A stretch of 64,000 nt of DNA from Microbacterium nymphoidis (GCF_021044885.1 NZ_JAJNOD010000002.1:372001-436000), one strand, 5' to 3'; positions 33,924 to 42,591 are shown, numbered from the stretch's first letter. The notes: generated by a model from the sequence alone, not told the origin. A program made the numbers and translations.

Positions 33924-33957
33924 ACGAAGGCCCCCACCGCGAGGTGGGGGCCTTCGT
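33924..33957 (+). terminator. Terminator after rplA
   Basis: A 15-bp stem (33924-33938 with 33943-33957) with a GCGA tetraloop, 13 bases beyond the stop. Confidence 0.92.
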
Positions 33958-34410
33958 CGTTCGTGCGGAGCGTGTGTCGCGGCTGCACGACCTTCGCTCT
34001 CGCTGCATCGTGCTGCTTCACGGCGCCGCGTTGCTGCGTAGCTGCGCGGTACTCCTGTGCAGCGCCACGATGTTGCCACGCAATACTCCTGCGCGGCGTT
34101 GCGTCACGATCATGCTGCGCCGTGGCGGCGCTGGCTCACTGCGTTGCTGCACTGTGACTCCTTGCCGCACTGTGGCTGCGCTGGGTCACTGTATTGCTGC
34201 ATGGCTGCGCTGGGTCACTGCCTTGCTGCGCTGGGTCACTGCCTTGCTGCGCTGGGTCACTGTGTTGCTGCACTGTGACAGCGCCGGGTCACTGCACTGT
34301 CACTGCATTGCCGCACTGTGACCGCCGTGCCGCGCTGCGTTACCGCCCGCCGTCGCGGCACTCGGCGTCGGTGCGCGCCGATCCTGCAGCACGTCACCCT
34401 GCGCGCTGCC
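33958..34410. repeat. 453-base low-complexity region with 21-bp repeats
   Basis: Between rplA (+) and the LysE-family gene (-). The clearest copies are 21-bp units GCTGCGCTGGGTCACTGCCTT at 34204-34224 and 34225-34245 (identical), GCTGCGCTGGGTCACTGTGTT at 34246-34266 and one at 34175-34195. On both sides the sequence is a decayed mixture of TTGCTGC, CACTGTGAC and GCGTTGC motifs. I see no believable gene; short open frames here encode only Cys/Ala/Leu-rich repeats. Confidence 0.88.
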
Positions 34411-35079
34411 TCAGTGTCCGAAGGCGAGCACGCCCGCGATGATCAACATGAACACAGCCACGATGACATCGAGGATGCGCCAGGCACGCGGGCTGCTGAG
34501 CCAGCGACCGAGCAGGCGCGCACCGTAGGCGAGCGCGAAGAACCACAGGAAGCTGCCGGTGATGCAGCCGGCGGCGAAGATCCAGCGGGCCGGCCCCTGG
34601 GCCTGCGCGACGGAGCCGAGGAAGATCACGGTGTCCAGGTAGACGTGGGGGTTCAGCCAGGTGATGGCGAGCGTCGCGCCGACCACGGCGAGGAGTGAGG
34701 ACGTCGCAGCCCGGGTGGCGAGCGCGGTTCCGCCCGTCGGGGTGCCCGGTGCCGATGCGTCCCCCGTCGGGGCGTCGGCTGCCGCGTGCAGCGCCTCGCC
34801 CGAGGGCTTGTACGCGCGACGCAGCGCCAGGAACGCGTAAGTGACCAGGAAGGCGACGCCGACCCACCGCACCACGGTCACCAGCCACGGCACGGTCTCC
34901 AGGGCGAGGCCCACGCCGACGACGCCGGCGGAGATCAGCACCGCGTCGGAGGCAGCGCAGATGAGGGCGACGATGAAGACGTGCTGTCGTCGGATTCCCT
35001 GCCGCAACACGAAGGCGTTCTGCGCGCCGATGGCGATGATGAGGGAGAGGCCGACTCCGAGTCCGGTGAGGAAGGGCAT
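34411..35079 (-). CDS. LysE-family amino acid exporter, ArgO-like
   Basis: A 222-residue membrane protein of the LysE/ArgO family with about six hydrophobic segments. The first reads LTGLGVGLSLIIAIGAQNAFVLRQG, the family hallmark. A cytoplasmic linker rich in Ala/Pro/Thr (about residues 95-125) separates the halves, followed by VVGATLAITWLNPHVYLDTV. It exports basic amino acids such as arginine or lysine in known members. It is divergent from a LysR-type gene resembling ArgP, the classical activator, only 70 bases apart. Confidence 0.88.
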   Translation of the reverse strand: MPFLTGLGVGLSLIIAIGAQNAFVLRQGIRRQHVFIVALICAASDAVLISAGVVGVGLALETVPWLVTVVRWVGVAFLVTYAFLALRRAYKPSGEALHAAADAPTGDASAPGTPTGGTALATRAATSSLLAVVGATLAITWLNPHVYLDTVIFLGSVAQAQGPARWIFAAGCITGSFLWFFALAYGARLLGRWLSSPRAWRILDVIVAVFMLIIAGVLAFGH

Positions 35080-35149
35080 GGATCCAGGCTAGGAACGTCG
35101 CTGCACAAACACCAGGCATGAGATGTTGGGTCGCATTAGCATTGCTTAT

Positions 35150-36073
35150 ATGAGGATCCCGCCCGATCTCGCGCTCACGCTGGCCGCGGTGGTGTCGGAG
35201 GGCGGGTTCGAGCCGGCGGCGGCGGCGCTCGGCATCACGCAGCCCGCGGTGAGTCAGCGACTGCGCACGCTGGAATCTCTGCTCGGGCAGGTGCTGCTCG
35301 TCCGCTCCCGCCCCGTACGTCCCACCCAGGCCGGCGAGGCGGTCATCCGATACGCTCGCCAGCTGTCGCATCTGGAGGCCGATGCGATGTCGGCCATCGG
35401 TATCCGTGAGGAGGGAAGCCTCACCAGTCTGCCGATCGCGGTGAACTCGGATTCCCTGTCCACGTGGTTTCTCCCCGCCATCGCCGAGCTCAGCGCCCGG
35501 CTCCCGGTGGTGTTCGACCTGCATCGCGACGATCAGGACTTCACGGTGAGACTGCTCGAAGAGGGAACCGTCATCGCCGCGGTGACCTCGCGCGCCGAGC
35601 CCATCGCCGGATGTCGTGTGACGCCGCTCGGCGCGATGCGCTACGTTCCGTTCGCCACCATCGCTTTCCACGATCGCTGGTTCCCAGAGGGCGTCACCAC
35701 CGCAGCGCTGGAGCGCGCCCCGCTGGTGGACTACGACCGGCGCGACGACCTGCAGACGCGGTGGCTGATTCGTCAGGGGGTGGATCCGGCGCTGCCGCCG
35801 CGCCAGCGGGTTCCCGCGTCGGCCGACTTCGCCGACGCCGTCCTGATGGGCATGGGCTGGGGACAGCTGCTGCCGTTCCAGTCCGATGAGCCGCATGCCA
35901 GCGGGCGCATCCGCCCACTGTCGCCGGTGGGGATCGACGTCCCGCTGTACTGGCAGCAGTGGCACCTGCGCTCCGCGCTGCTGGACGAGGTGGGCGAAGC
36001 CGTGGTCCGGCGGGCCCGAGCTGTGCTGATCCCCGTTCACAGCGCGCGAATCGCCCGAATTCCTGGCGAATAG
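35150..36073 (+). CDS. LysR-family regulator, ArgP/LysG-like
   Basis: A 307-residue LTTR. N-terminal HTH: LALTLAAVVSEGGFEPAAAALGITQPAVSQRLRTLESLLGQ; the substrate domain follows (LPIAVNSDSLSTWFLPAIAEL), a stretch typical of the ArgP/LysG subgroup. ATG 35150 is chosen because it leaves promoter space before the divergent exporter gene; an ATG at 35123 is in frame but would extend into that space. It should activate the exporter gene in response to intracellular basic amino acids. Confidence 0.88.
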   Translation: MRIPPDLALTLAAVVSEGGFEPAAAALGITQPAVSQRLRTLESLLGQVLLVRSRPVRPTQAGEAVIRYARQLSHLEADAMSAIGIREEGSLTSLPIAVNSDSLSTWFLPAIAELSARLPVVFDLHRDDQDFTVRLLEEGTVIAAVTSRAEPIAGCRVTPLGAMRYVPFATIAFHDRWFPEGVTTAALERAPLVDYDRRDDLQTRWLIRQGVDPALPPRQRVPASADFADAVLMGMGWGQLLPFQSDEPHASGRIRPLSPVGIDVPLYWQQWHLRSALLDEVGEAVVRRARAVLIPVHSARIARIPGE

Positions 36074-36132
36074 GAGCACATCGCGCGCTATGAACGGAGC
36101 GTACGATCGTCAGAAACCAGAAGGAGAGTTGC

Positions 36133-37842
36133 ATGGCCGCATCGCCCACCGACGAGTACCGGACCGCCCGGGATCAGCTCCTGGCTCTTCGCACCGATCG
36201 TGCACGGGCGATCGCCGAGTTCCGCTTCCCCGATGTGGGGGAGAGGTGGAACTGGGCGATCGACTGGTTCGATGCGTTCGCGCGGGGGAACGAGCGGCCG
36301 GGACTGGTGATCGTCGAGGCCGACGGGAGTGAAACGTCCTACACCTTCGACGCGCTCGCCGCACACTCCGACCAGGTAGCGGCCTTCCTGCGTTCCCAGG
36401 GCATCGGGCGCGGCGACTCGGTGCTGCTGATGCTCAACAACCAGGTGGAGCTATGGGTGGCGATGCTCGCGGTGATCAAGCTCGGCGCCGTGCTCATGCC
36501 GACGGCCACGGCGGCGGGACCGGCGGACCTCGCCGATCGGATCGAACGCGGCGAGGCGCGGGCGGTGATCTGCAACGACGCGGACGCCGGCAAGTTCGAC
36601 ACCATTGCCGGCGACTACGTCCGCATCTGCACCACAGCTCGTGACGGCTGGGTCCCGTTCGCGACGGCGTTCCAGACACCGGCGGAACCGGCGCAGCACC
36701 CCGGCACGGCGCCCGATGATCGCCTGCTGCTCTACTTCACCTCCGGCACCACGTCGCGGCCCAAGCTGGTGGAGCACACCCAGGTCTCCTACCCGGTGGG
36801 CATGATGTCGACGATGTACTGGCTCGGTCTCGAGCCCGGGGATGTGCATCTGAATGTGTCGTCGCCCGGCTGGGGAAAGCACGCGTGGTCGAGCTTCTTC
36901 GCGCCGTGGATCGCCGAGGCGACCGTGCTCGTGTACAACTACGCCCGATTCGACGCTGCCGCGTTCCTGGCCCAGCTCCGGGAGCGGCACGTGACCACGC
37001 TGTGCGCGCCGCCCACGGTCTGGCGGATGCTGATCAAAGCTGATCTCGGTGCGCGCCCCTCCTCGCTGCGAGAGCTGGTGGGAGCGGGCGAACCCCTGAA
37101 CCCGGAGGTCATCGCCCAGGTCAAGAACGCCTGGGGTCTGGAGATCCGCGACGGCTATGGGATGACGGAGACCACCGCGCAGCTCGGCAACCCGCCCGGG
37201 ACTCCGGTGCGTGCGGGGTCGATGGGCATGCCGCTGCCGGGCGTTCCGTCGGTGCTGGTGGACCCCGAGACCGGGCTCGTGGTGGAGGGAGTCGGCGAGG
37301 GGGAGATCTGTCTCGACCTCTCCCGCCACCCGCTCGCCCTGATGACCGGGTACGTGGGGGATGCGGAGCGCACCGCCCAGGCGTTCGCCGGCGGCTTCTT
37401 CCACAGTGGTGACATCGCCGCGCGGGATGCCGACGGGTACGTCACCTATGTGGGGCGCACGGATGACGTCTTCAAGGCATCGGACTACAAGATCTCACCG
37501 TTCGAGGTGGAGTCGGTGCTGCTGGAGTGCCCGATCGTGGCGGAGTCGGCCGTCGTCCCCGCACCCGACGCCGAGCGTCAGGCCGTTCCGAAGGCGTACG
37601 TGACGCTCGCTGGCGCAGCGGTGCCCGATCCGGCCGCGGCCGAGCAGGTGCTGCGGTACGCGCGCGAGCACCTCGCCCCGTGGACGCGCGTGCGCCGGGT
37701 GGAGTTCGTCGACGAGCTGCCCAAGACCATCTCCGGCAAGATCCGTCGCGCTGAGCTCCGCGCCCGGGAGCGAGAGCGCGCCGCCGCCGGAGAGCGCGGT
37801 CCCGAGTTCCGCGACACGGACTTCCCCGGACTTCGTCAGTAG
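36133..37842 (+). CDS. AMP-dependent acyl-CoA synthetase (medium-chain ACSM-like)
   Basis: A 569-residue adenylate-forming ligase that activates a carboxylic acid to its CoA thioester through an acyl-AMP. P-loop LLYFTSGTTSRPKLVEHT, A5-like DGYGMTETTAQLGNPPG, A7 HSGDIAARDADGYVTYVGR, and the C-terminal lysine in LPKTISGKIRRAELR. Segments NWAIDWFDAFA and SPGWGKHAWSSFFAPW resemble the medium-chain ACSM / acetyl-CoA synthetase-like group. The substrate is not fixed by sequence. RBS AAGGAG lies before ATG 36133. It is a single gene, convergent to the MarR gene. Confidence 0.87.
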   Translation: MAASPTDEYRTARDQLLALRTDRARAIAEFRFPDVGERWNWAIDWFDAFARGNERPGLVIVEADGSETSYTFDALAAHSDQVAAFLRSQGIGRGDSVLLMLNNQVELWVAMLAVIKLGAVLMPTATAAGPADLADRIERGEARAVICNDADAGKFDTIAGDYVRICTTARDGWVPFATAFQTPAEPAQHPGTAPDDRLLLYFTSGTTSRPKLVEHTQVSYPVGMMSTMYWLGLEPGDVHLNVSSPGWGKHAWSSFFAPWIAEATVLVYNYARFDAAAFLAQLRERHVTTLCAPPTVWRMLIKADLGARPSSLRELVGAGEPLNPEVIAQVKNAWGLEIRDGYGMTETTAQLGNPPGTPVRAGSMGMPLPGVPSVLVDPETGLVVEGVGEGEICLDLSRHPLALMTGYVGDAERTAQAFAGGFFHSGDIAARDADGYVTYVGRTDDVFKASDYKISPFEVESVLLECPIVAESAVVPAPDAERQAVPKAYVTLAGAAVPDPAAAEQVLRYAREHLAPWTRVRRVEFVDELPKTISGKIRRAELRARERERAAAGERGPEFRDTDFPGLRQ

Positions 37843-37845
37843 TCC

Positions 37846-37898
37846 ATCGTGCGCACATGGCTCCAATCCCGAGGGAATTGGAGCCATGTGCGCACGAT
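37846..37898. terminator. 22-bp perfect hairpin between convergent genes
   Basis: Arms 37846-37867 and 37877-37898 are perfect complements, separated by nine bases that also partly pair (CCC/GGG). It starts four bases after the acyl-CoA synthetase stop and ends seven bases before the MarR stop, so it likely acts as a bidirectional terminator. Confidence 0.85.
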
Positions 37899-37904
37899 CA
37901 ACGG

Positions 37905-38393
37905 TCAGGGTGCGGGAGGTTTCCCCTCCCCGAGAGCGTGGAGCAGGACGGTCAGGCGACTGATGTCGGCCACGTCCCAATCTTCCAGTGCCCGCACGAG
38001 GTGGTTGTCGCCGGAATCCATCGCCGCGCGGATCCGGCGGTGGCCCTCCTCGGACGCCGACAGGAGGCTCGCCCGGCCGTCCTTCGGATCCGGCGTGCGC
38101 TCGACCAGCCCCAGTTCGGACAGCTCGCGGGTGATGCGGCTGATCTGTGCCTTGTCCATCATCAGCGTCTCGCCGACCGTCGAGGCCGTGATCGGGCCCC
38201 GCCGCGCGATGATGGAGAACACCTTGTAGGTGCCGGGCAGCATTCCCGGCGAGACCCGGTTCGCGTATTCGATGTACAGGTGTCGCATGCGGGCGATGAG
38301 CCCGCTGAACTCCGACTCCAGCGCGCGCATCGCCGCCGTTCGTGCGTCGGTCGCTGCGGACTGGTCCATCTCGCTGGTCACGTCCTCCATCAT
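37905..38393 (-). CDS. MarR-family transcriptional regulator
   Basis: A 162-residue winged-helix regulator. The DNA-binding part includes ITASTVGETLMMDKAQISRITRELSELGLVERTPDPKDGR in pieces (about residues 68-110), flanked by dimerisation helices. It begins nine bases after the MFS exporter stop on the same strand, so it is cotranscribed. Together with the TTGA/TCAA palindromes in front of the exporter this suggests autoregulated drug efflux, as in many MarR-EmrB pairs. Confidence 0.88.
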   Translation of the reverse strand: MMEDVTSEMDQSAATDARTAAMRALESEFSGLIARMRHLYIEYANRVSPGMLPGTYKVFSIIARRGPITASTVGETLMMDKAQISRITRELSELGLVERTPDPKDGRASLLSASEEGHRRIRAAMDSGDNHLVRALEDWDVADISRLTVLLHALGEGKPPAP

Positions 38394-38402
38394 CGCGTCT
38401 GC

Positions 38403-40130
38403 CTACTCGCGGGGCGAATCCGACCGCGACGAGCGGCTGGCCTCGCTGGCGCTTGCCGCGGTCGGGGTGGCACCGGTGATGACCGGGATCGGGCCGGTGG
38501 TGGCCATGCCGGTGGCGACTGCCACCATGCCGGCCTCGTCCTCGGCCAGACGTTCGGTGGTGGTCTGACGTGTCAGCGAGATGTTCGGCAGGAACACGAT
38601 GGCCAGCACGGCGATCGCTGCGAGCGGGATGCCGATGATGAAGGAGTGCGAGATGGCCTGTGCGTACAGGTCCTCCAGTACGCCCCGGAAGGGGTTGGGC
38701 AGCTCATGCACGACCGGCAGCTTGCCGCTGGTCATGATGTCGCTGATCTTCTTCGCCGCCTCCGGGCCCGCGCTCTTCGCGACCTCGGTGATGGCATCGG
38801 TGAGGCGCTGCTTGTTGTCGGTGAACAGCGTGGTCACACTCGATGCGACGATGGCACCCATCACGGATACTCCGACGGTGCCGCCGAGCGAGCGGAAGAA
38901 GGCCACTCCCGAGGACGCCGCGCCCATCTCCTGTGGACGAGCGGTGTTCTGCACCACCAGTACGAGGTTCTGCATCGCCATGCCGACTCCGGCACCGGTG
39001 AGGAACATGTAGACCGACAGCAGCCAGTAGTTGGTGTCGTAGCGGATGGTGGCGAGCATCGTGATGCCCGCCAGCAGCATGATCGAGCCGAGCACCACCC
39101 AGCGCTTCCACTTGCCGGTGCGGGTGATGATCTGACCGATCACCATCGAGCTCACCAGGACTCCGGCCATCATGGGGATGCTCATCAGGCCCGCCTCGGT
39201 GGGCGTCGCGCCGCGAGACATCTGCATGTACTGGCTGAGGTACACGGACGTGCCGAACATGGCGACACCGATGGAGATCGATGCGATCACCGAGAGGGTG
39301 AAGGTGCGGTTCCTGAACAGCGACAGCGGGATGAGCGGTTCCTTGACGAGCAGCTCGGTCACGACGAAGGCGATGGCGGCGGCACCGGCGATGGAGGTCA
39401 TCCAGGCGGTCTCGGCGCTGGCCCACTCGAACTGCGTGCCGGCCTCGGTCACCCAGATCAGCAGCAGCGATACGGACACCGCGAGGAAGACGATGCCGAG
39501 GTAGTCGATGCTGACCTTGCGTCGGGGCTGCTTCGGCAGGTGCAGCGTGGTCTGCAGCAGGATGAGGGCCAGAACGGCGAACGGAACCGCGATGAAGAAG
39601 TTCCAGCGCCAGTTGGCGACGTCGGTGATGAAGCCGCCCAGCAGCGGGCCGCCCACGGTGGCGACCGCCATCACGGCGCCGAACAGGCCCATGTAGCGAC
39701 CGCGCTCACGCGGGCTGATGATGTCGGCCATGATCACCTGGCTCAGCGCGGCAAGGCCACCGGCGCCGACGCCCTGCACGAAGCGGGACGCGATCAGCAT
39801 CTCGGGGTTCTGGGCGAAGCCTGCGGTGGCGGAGGAGACCACGAAGATCACGAGCGCGATCTGGATCAGCAGCTTGCGGTTGGTGAGGTCGGCGAGCTTG
39901 CCCCAGATCGGGGTGAAGATCGCGGTGGTGAGCATCGTGGAGGTGATCACCCAGGTGTAGTCGGTCTGATCACCGTCGAGATCGGAGACGATGACGGGCA
40001 TCGACGAGGAGACGACGGTGCTGGCGAGCATGGAGACGAACATGCCGAGGAGCAGGCCCGAGAGGGCCTCCAGAACCTGGCGGTGCGTCATCTTCGCCGG
40101 GGCGGCGGGCGGTGCGGTGGTGGCTGACAT
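38403..40130 (-). CDS. DHA2-family (EmrB/QacA-type) MFS multidrug exporter
   Basis: A 575-residue membrane protein with about 14 hydrophobic segments. Motif A-like GKLADLTNRKLLIQ after the second helix and the family motif C-like region around FVQGVGAGGLAALSQVIMAD are visible. The late periplasmic loop (TEVAKSAGPEAAKKISDIM) lies between the last helices. ATG 40130 sits downstream of MarR-type operators. Proton-driven export of drugs or metabolites is expected; the substrate is unknown. Confidence 0.9.
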   Translation of the reverse strand: MSATTAPPAAPAKMTHRQVLEALSGLLLGMFVSMLASTVVSSSMPVIVSDLDGDQTDYTWVITSTMLTTAIFTPIWGKLADLTNRKLLIQIALVIFVVSSATAGFAQNPEMLIASRFVQGVGAGGLAALSQVIMADIISPRERGRYMGLFGAVMAVATVGGPLLGGFITDVANWRWNFFIAVPFAVLALILLQTTLHLPKQPRRKVSIDYLGIVFLAVSVSLLLIWVTEAGTQFEWASAETAWMTSIAGAAAIAFVVTELLVKEPLIPLSLFRNRTFTLSVIASISIGVAMFGTSVYLSQYMQMSRGATPTEAGLMSIPMMAGVLVSSMVIGQIITRTGKWKRWVVLGSIMLLAGITMLATIRYDTNYWLLSVYMFLTGAGVGMAMQNLVLVVQNTARPQEMGAASSGVAFFRSLGGTVGVSVMGAIVASSVTTLFTDNKQRLTDAITEVAKSAGPEAAKKISDIMTSGKLPVVHELPNPFRGVLEDLYAQAISHSFIIGIPLAAIAVLAIVFLPNISLTRQTTTERLAEDEAGMVAVATGMATTGPIPVITGATPTAASASEASRSSRSDSPRE

Positions 40131-40150
40131 TGCGGCTTTCGTGTAATTCG

Positions 40151-40196
40151 CTCAAGTAGTTGAGAAGAGTCAACGATAAGTGAAATGGTTGACGGA
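40151..40196 (-). promoter_or_regulatory. MarR-type operators over the exporter promoter
   Basis: Nested palindromes CTCAA-4-TTGAG (40151-40164), GTTGA-6-TCAAC (40159-40174) and GTCAAC ... GTTGAC (40169-40174 with 40188-40193). On the minus strand TTGGCG (40197-40202) and TTATCG (40174-40179) form a -35/-10 pair with 17-base spacing, so the palindromes cover the -10 region and transcription start. Confidence 0.7.
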
Positions 40197-40275
40197 CGCC
40201 AACTATTCCCGCCGATTCGGGACCGTTCATATGAAACGCCCAGCTACGTCCGTAGCGGCACCGGGAACACCCGAG

Positions 40276-40317
40276 CGCGTCCGAGAAGCCCCGCGTTCGC
40301 TGGGCTTCTCGGACGCG
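40276..40317. terminator. 16-bp hairpin between the YqaJ and exporter genes
   Basis: Arms 40276-40291 and 40302-40317 (CGCGTCCGAGAAGCCC and complement), 10-base loop, followed on the plus strand by GGGTTTT. It lies just downstream of the minus-strand YqaJ gene and upstream of the exporter promoter. Confidence 0.75.
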
Positions 40318-40330
40318 GGGTTTTCCCGCG

Positions 40331-41008
40331 TCAGTCCGTGAGCGCGAGGGCGCGGAAGATGTCGCGCTCGCGCGGCGTCTGACGCGGCGTGGCGGCGGTC
40401 GGCCGCGGGGGAAGCAGGGTGGTGTCGGGGTGGGTCCGGCGATGCAGCTCGTCGATCAGTCCCGTGGCGAGGCGGACGAGTTTGGCGATCTCGCGGTCGT
40501 CGCGATCGATCCACACGGCGCGAGGCTCGTCGTGCAGTGGCACGAACCCTTCGTGCTCTTCCCAGCAGAAGAGCGTGCGCTCGGCGCCCAGCACGTGTTG
40601 CTGCCACCACACCTGCCGGAGGTAGTTGCGGGGGATGGAGTTCCACGACTTGTTGGTCGTCTTGATCTCCGCCAGCACCACGGCCCCGGACTCGTCCAGT
40701 CCGATCCCGTCGGGCGTGGCCAGATGACGCTTCTCCACCTCTGCGCAGAACAGCGCGCTGGAGGGGGAGATGCCGTGCGTCGCCGCGACCCAGGCTGCGA
40801 TCTCCGGCTCGCGACGCCGGCCGTGGTCGGTGTACGCGTTGCCGCCGAAGCGCGATCCGCCGAGCTTCGCATCCGCGGCGCGTGCGATCGATCGTTCGCT
40901 GGTGAGCGTGGCGACATCCGTGGCCGTGATGCCTCGCGAGCGCGCGCGGAGCCAGCCGACGCGGTCGCGGGAGTCCGCGATGATGCGCGCCTGAAGTTCC
41001 GGAGTCAC
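40331..41008 (-). CDS. YqaJ-type viral recombinase/exonuclease-fold nuclease
   Basis: A 225-residue PD-(D/E)XK nuclease of the YqaJ/lambda-exonuclease family. Visible are GWLRARSRGITATDVATL, GGNAYTDHGRRREPEIAAW with E67, TPDGIGL with D100, VLAEIKTTNK with E114 and K116, and YLRQVWWQQHVLG with the usual Q. All predicted metal-site residues are present, so it should be active. It begins with GTG. Such genes are normally in phages next to a recombinase (RecT/Erf), which is absent here. A chromosomal domesticated copy with repair or defence use is possible. Confidence 0.8.
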   Translation of the reverse strand: MTPELQARIIADSRDRVGWLRARSRGITATDVATLTSERSIARAADAKLGGSRFGGNAYTDHGRRREPEIAAWVAATHGISPSSALFCAEVEKRHLATPDGIGLDESGAVVLAEIKTTNKSWNSIPRNYLRQVWWQQHVLGAERTLFCWEEHEGFVPLHDEPRAVWIDRDDREIAKLVRLATGLIDELHRRTHPDTTLLPPRPTAATPRQTPRERDIFRALALTD

Positions 41009-41082
41009 CCTTCGAGGCTACGCCCCGCCACGGACTCTGCCGACCAGCCGCCTCGGCGCGTCAGGACCGCGCGGACGGGGAC

Positions 41083-41676
41083 TCAGGCGCCGGCGGGTTG
41101 GAGGAGGCGGATGAAGGAGGACAGGTGTGCGGCCATGTCGATGCGATCGTCCAGGAGCCACTGGATCTGGAGCCCGTCCATCGCGGCGAGCAGGAGACTC
41201 GCGATGTCGGCGGCGGGGATGTCGTCGCGCACCGTGCCGGCCGCCTGTGCCTCGGTGAGGCGCCGGGTGAAGCCACCGCGGTTTCGTTCGTAGCGCTCGC
41301 GGAAGTAGGCCCGCCGATCGGTGTCGTCGGGATCCCCGGCGGCGAGCGCCGCCGTGATGCTGAACAGAGCCACCAGCCCCGGCACGGTGGTGTTGTGCGT
41401 CACGAGTTCGAGCGTCGCCGTGAAGTCGTCGCCGGCCCCGGCGGGGAAGGCGCGACGGTTGACGGCGTCTCGGTGTCGCACGATCGCCAGCATCAGGGCC
41501 TCGCGGGAGCCGAAGTGGTGCAGCAGCCCCGCCTTCGATCGACCGACCTCGTCGGCGATCAGTTGCAGCGTGGTGGCATCGAAGCCGCGCTCGGCCAGGA
41601 TGCGCAGCGCGGCGTCGAGGACGTCGAGTCGGAACTGCTCGGTCTTCGCGTAAGGTCCGCGTGCGGTGCCAGCCAT
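41083..41676 (-). CDS. TetR-family transcriptional regulator
   Basis: A 197-residue regulator: N-terminal TetR HTH (RLDVLDAALRILAERGFDATT, LQLIADEVGRSKAGLLHHFGSREALM) and a ligand-binding C-terminal domain (with DIPAADIASLLLAAMDGLQIQWLL, TetR_C_6/BetI-like style). It is divergent from the isomerase/oxidoreductase cluster starting at 41779. The 102-base gap holds a duplicated ACCGCTGGTCGA-type box, the likely operator. Confidence 0.88.
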   Translation of the reverse strand: MAGTARGPYAKTEQFRLDVLDAALRILAERGFDATTLQLIADEVGRSKAGLLHHFGSREALMLAIVRHRDAVNRRAFPAGAGDDFTATLELVTHNTTVPGLVALFSITAALAAGDPDDTDRRAYFRERYERNRGGFTRRLTEAQAAGTVRDDIPAADIASLLLAAMDGLQIQWLLDDRIDMAAHLSSFIRLLQPAGA

Positions 41677-41688
41677 GACGGAAACTCT

Positions 41689-41753
41689 ACCGCTGGTCGA
41701 GTTTTGAGACTACGATGATCCCAAATCCAACCGCAGGTCGAATTCGACGACCG
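41689..41753. promoter_or_regulatory. Candidate TetR operator between 41676 and 41779
   Basis: ACCGCTGGTCGA (41689-41700) and ACCGCAGGTCGA (41730-41741) are direct repeats; the second continues as GGTCGAATTCGACGACC, an imperfect palindrome centred on TCGAATTCGA. Position between divergent genes supports an operator. Confidence 0.55.
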
Positions 41754-41778
41754 CTTCTCGACGACGAGGAAGGCCCTC

Positions 41779-42591
41779 ATGTCCACACCGGAACTCTCGG
41801 TCCAGCTCTATACGGTGCGCGACGCGCTCGCTGAAGACACCCCCGGAACGCTGGCGCGGCTGGCCGAGTCCGGATTCCGCAACGTGGAGGCCTTCGGTTT
41901 CGTGGGCCGTGCCGCCGAACTGCGAGCAGCCTTCGACGCCGCCGGCGTGGTGTCTCCCAGCGCCCACGCCGGCTTCCTCACGGACGAGGTCCGCTATGGG
42001 GAGACGGTGATCGTGAACCCGCCGTTCGCCCAGGTGCTGGATGAGGCCGAGACACTCGGGGTGACCACTCTGATCGACCCGATGGTTGCTCCGGACCGCT
42101 GGCAGGGAATCGAGGAGATCCGTGCCACAGCCGACCGGCTCAACAGCTACGTCGACGCCGCCGAGGCGCGGGGCATTCGGCTGGGCTATCACAACCACTC
42201 GCAGGAGTTCATCGCCTCCTTCGACGGCGTGAGCGCGCTGGAGGCCTTCGCCGCGCTGCTGGACCCGCGCATCGTGCTCGAGATCGACGTGTACTGGGCC
42301 GCCATCGGCGGTCAGGACGTTCCCGCGCTGCTGCGTCGTCTCGGCGACCGCGTGCGCCTGCTCCACATGAAGGACGGCATCCTCGGTGAGGACCCGTTCC
42401 GCGCCGCTGACCCGTCGTCGGTCACGCTCCAGCAGCGCATCGCGGGAACGGGCGAGGTGCCGCTGCGCGAGGTGCTCGCCGCTGCGCCGGCCGCGGAGTT
42501 CGCGGTGGTGGAATTCGACACCTACGACGGCGACCTGTTCGGCGCGATCGACGACAGCGCCGCCTTCCTGCGTGAGGCGGGCGTGCGATGA
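41779..42591 (+). CDS. Sugar phosphate isomerase/epimerase-type TIM-barrel protein
   Basis: A 270-residue xylose-isomerase-like TIM barrel (IolE/YcjR class). It shows SVQLYTVRDALAEDTPGTL at the start, LGYHNHSQEF with a predicted metal His, VLEIDVYWAAIGGQD with Glu/Asp, and RVRLLHMKDG. ATG 41779 has GAGGAAGG upstream. It overlaps the next oxidoreductase by ATGA. Members isomerise or epimerise sugars, act in inositol catabolism, or cleave 3-keto-glycosides; the exact reaction is open. Confidence 0.84.
   Translation: MSTPELSVQLYTVRDALAEDTPGTLARLAESGFRNVEAFGFVGRAAELRAAFDAAGVVSPSAHAGFLTDEVRYGETVIVNPPFAQVLDEAETLGVTTLIDPMVAPDRWQGIEEIRATADRLNSYVDAAEARGIRLGYHNHSQEFIASFDGVSALEAFAALLDPRIVLEIDVYWAAIGGQDVPALLRRLGDRVRLLHMKDGILGEDPFRAADPSSVTLQQRIAGTGEVPLREVLAAAPAAEFAVVEFDTYDGDLFGAIDDSAAFLREAGVR

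Noticed and set aside
33894..34442. Several Cys/Ala/Leu-rich short ORFs after rplA
   Set aside because: They are translations of the TTGCTGC/CACTG low-complexity sequence and have no sensible protein features.
40331..41008. Evidence of a prophage
   Set aside because: The YqaJ nuclease is alone; no integrase, structural, terminase or lysis genes and no attachment site were seen.
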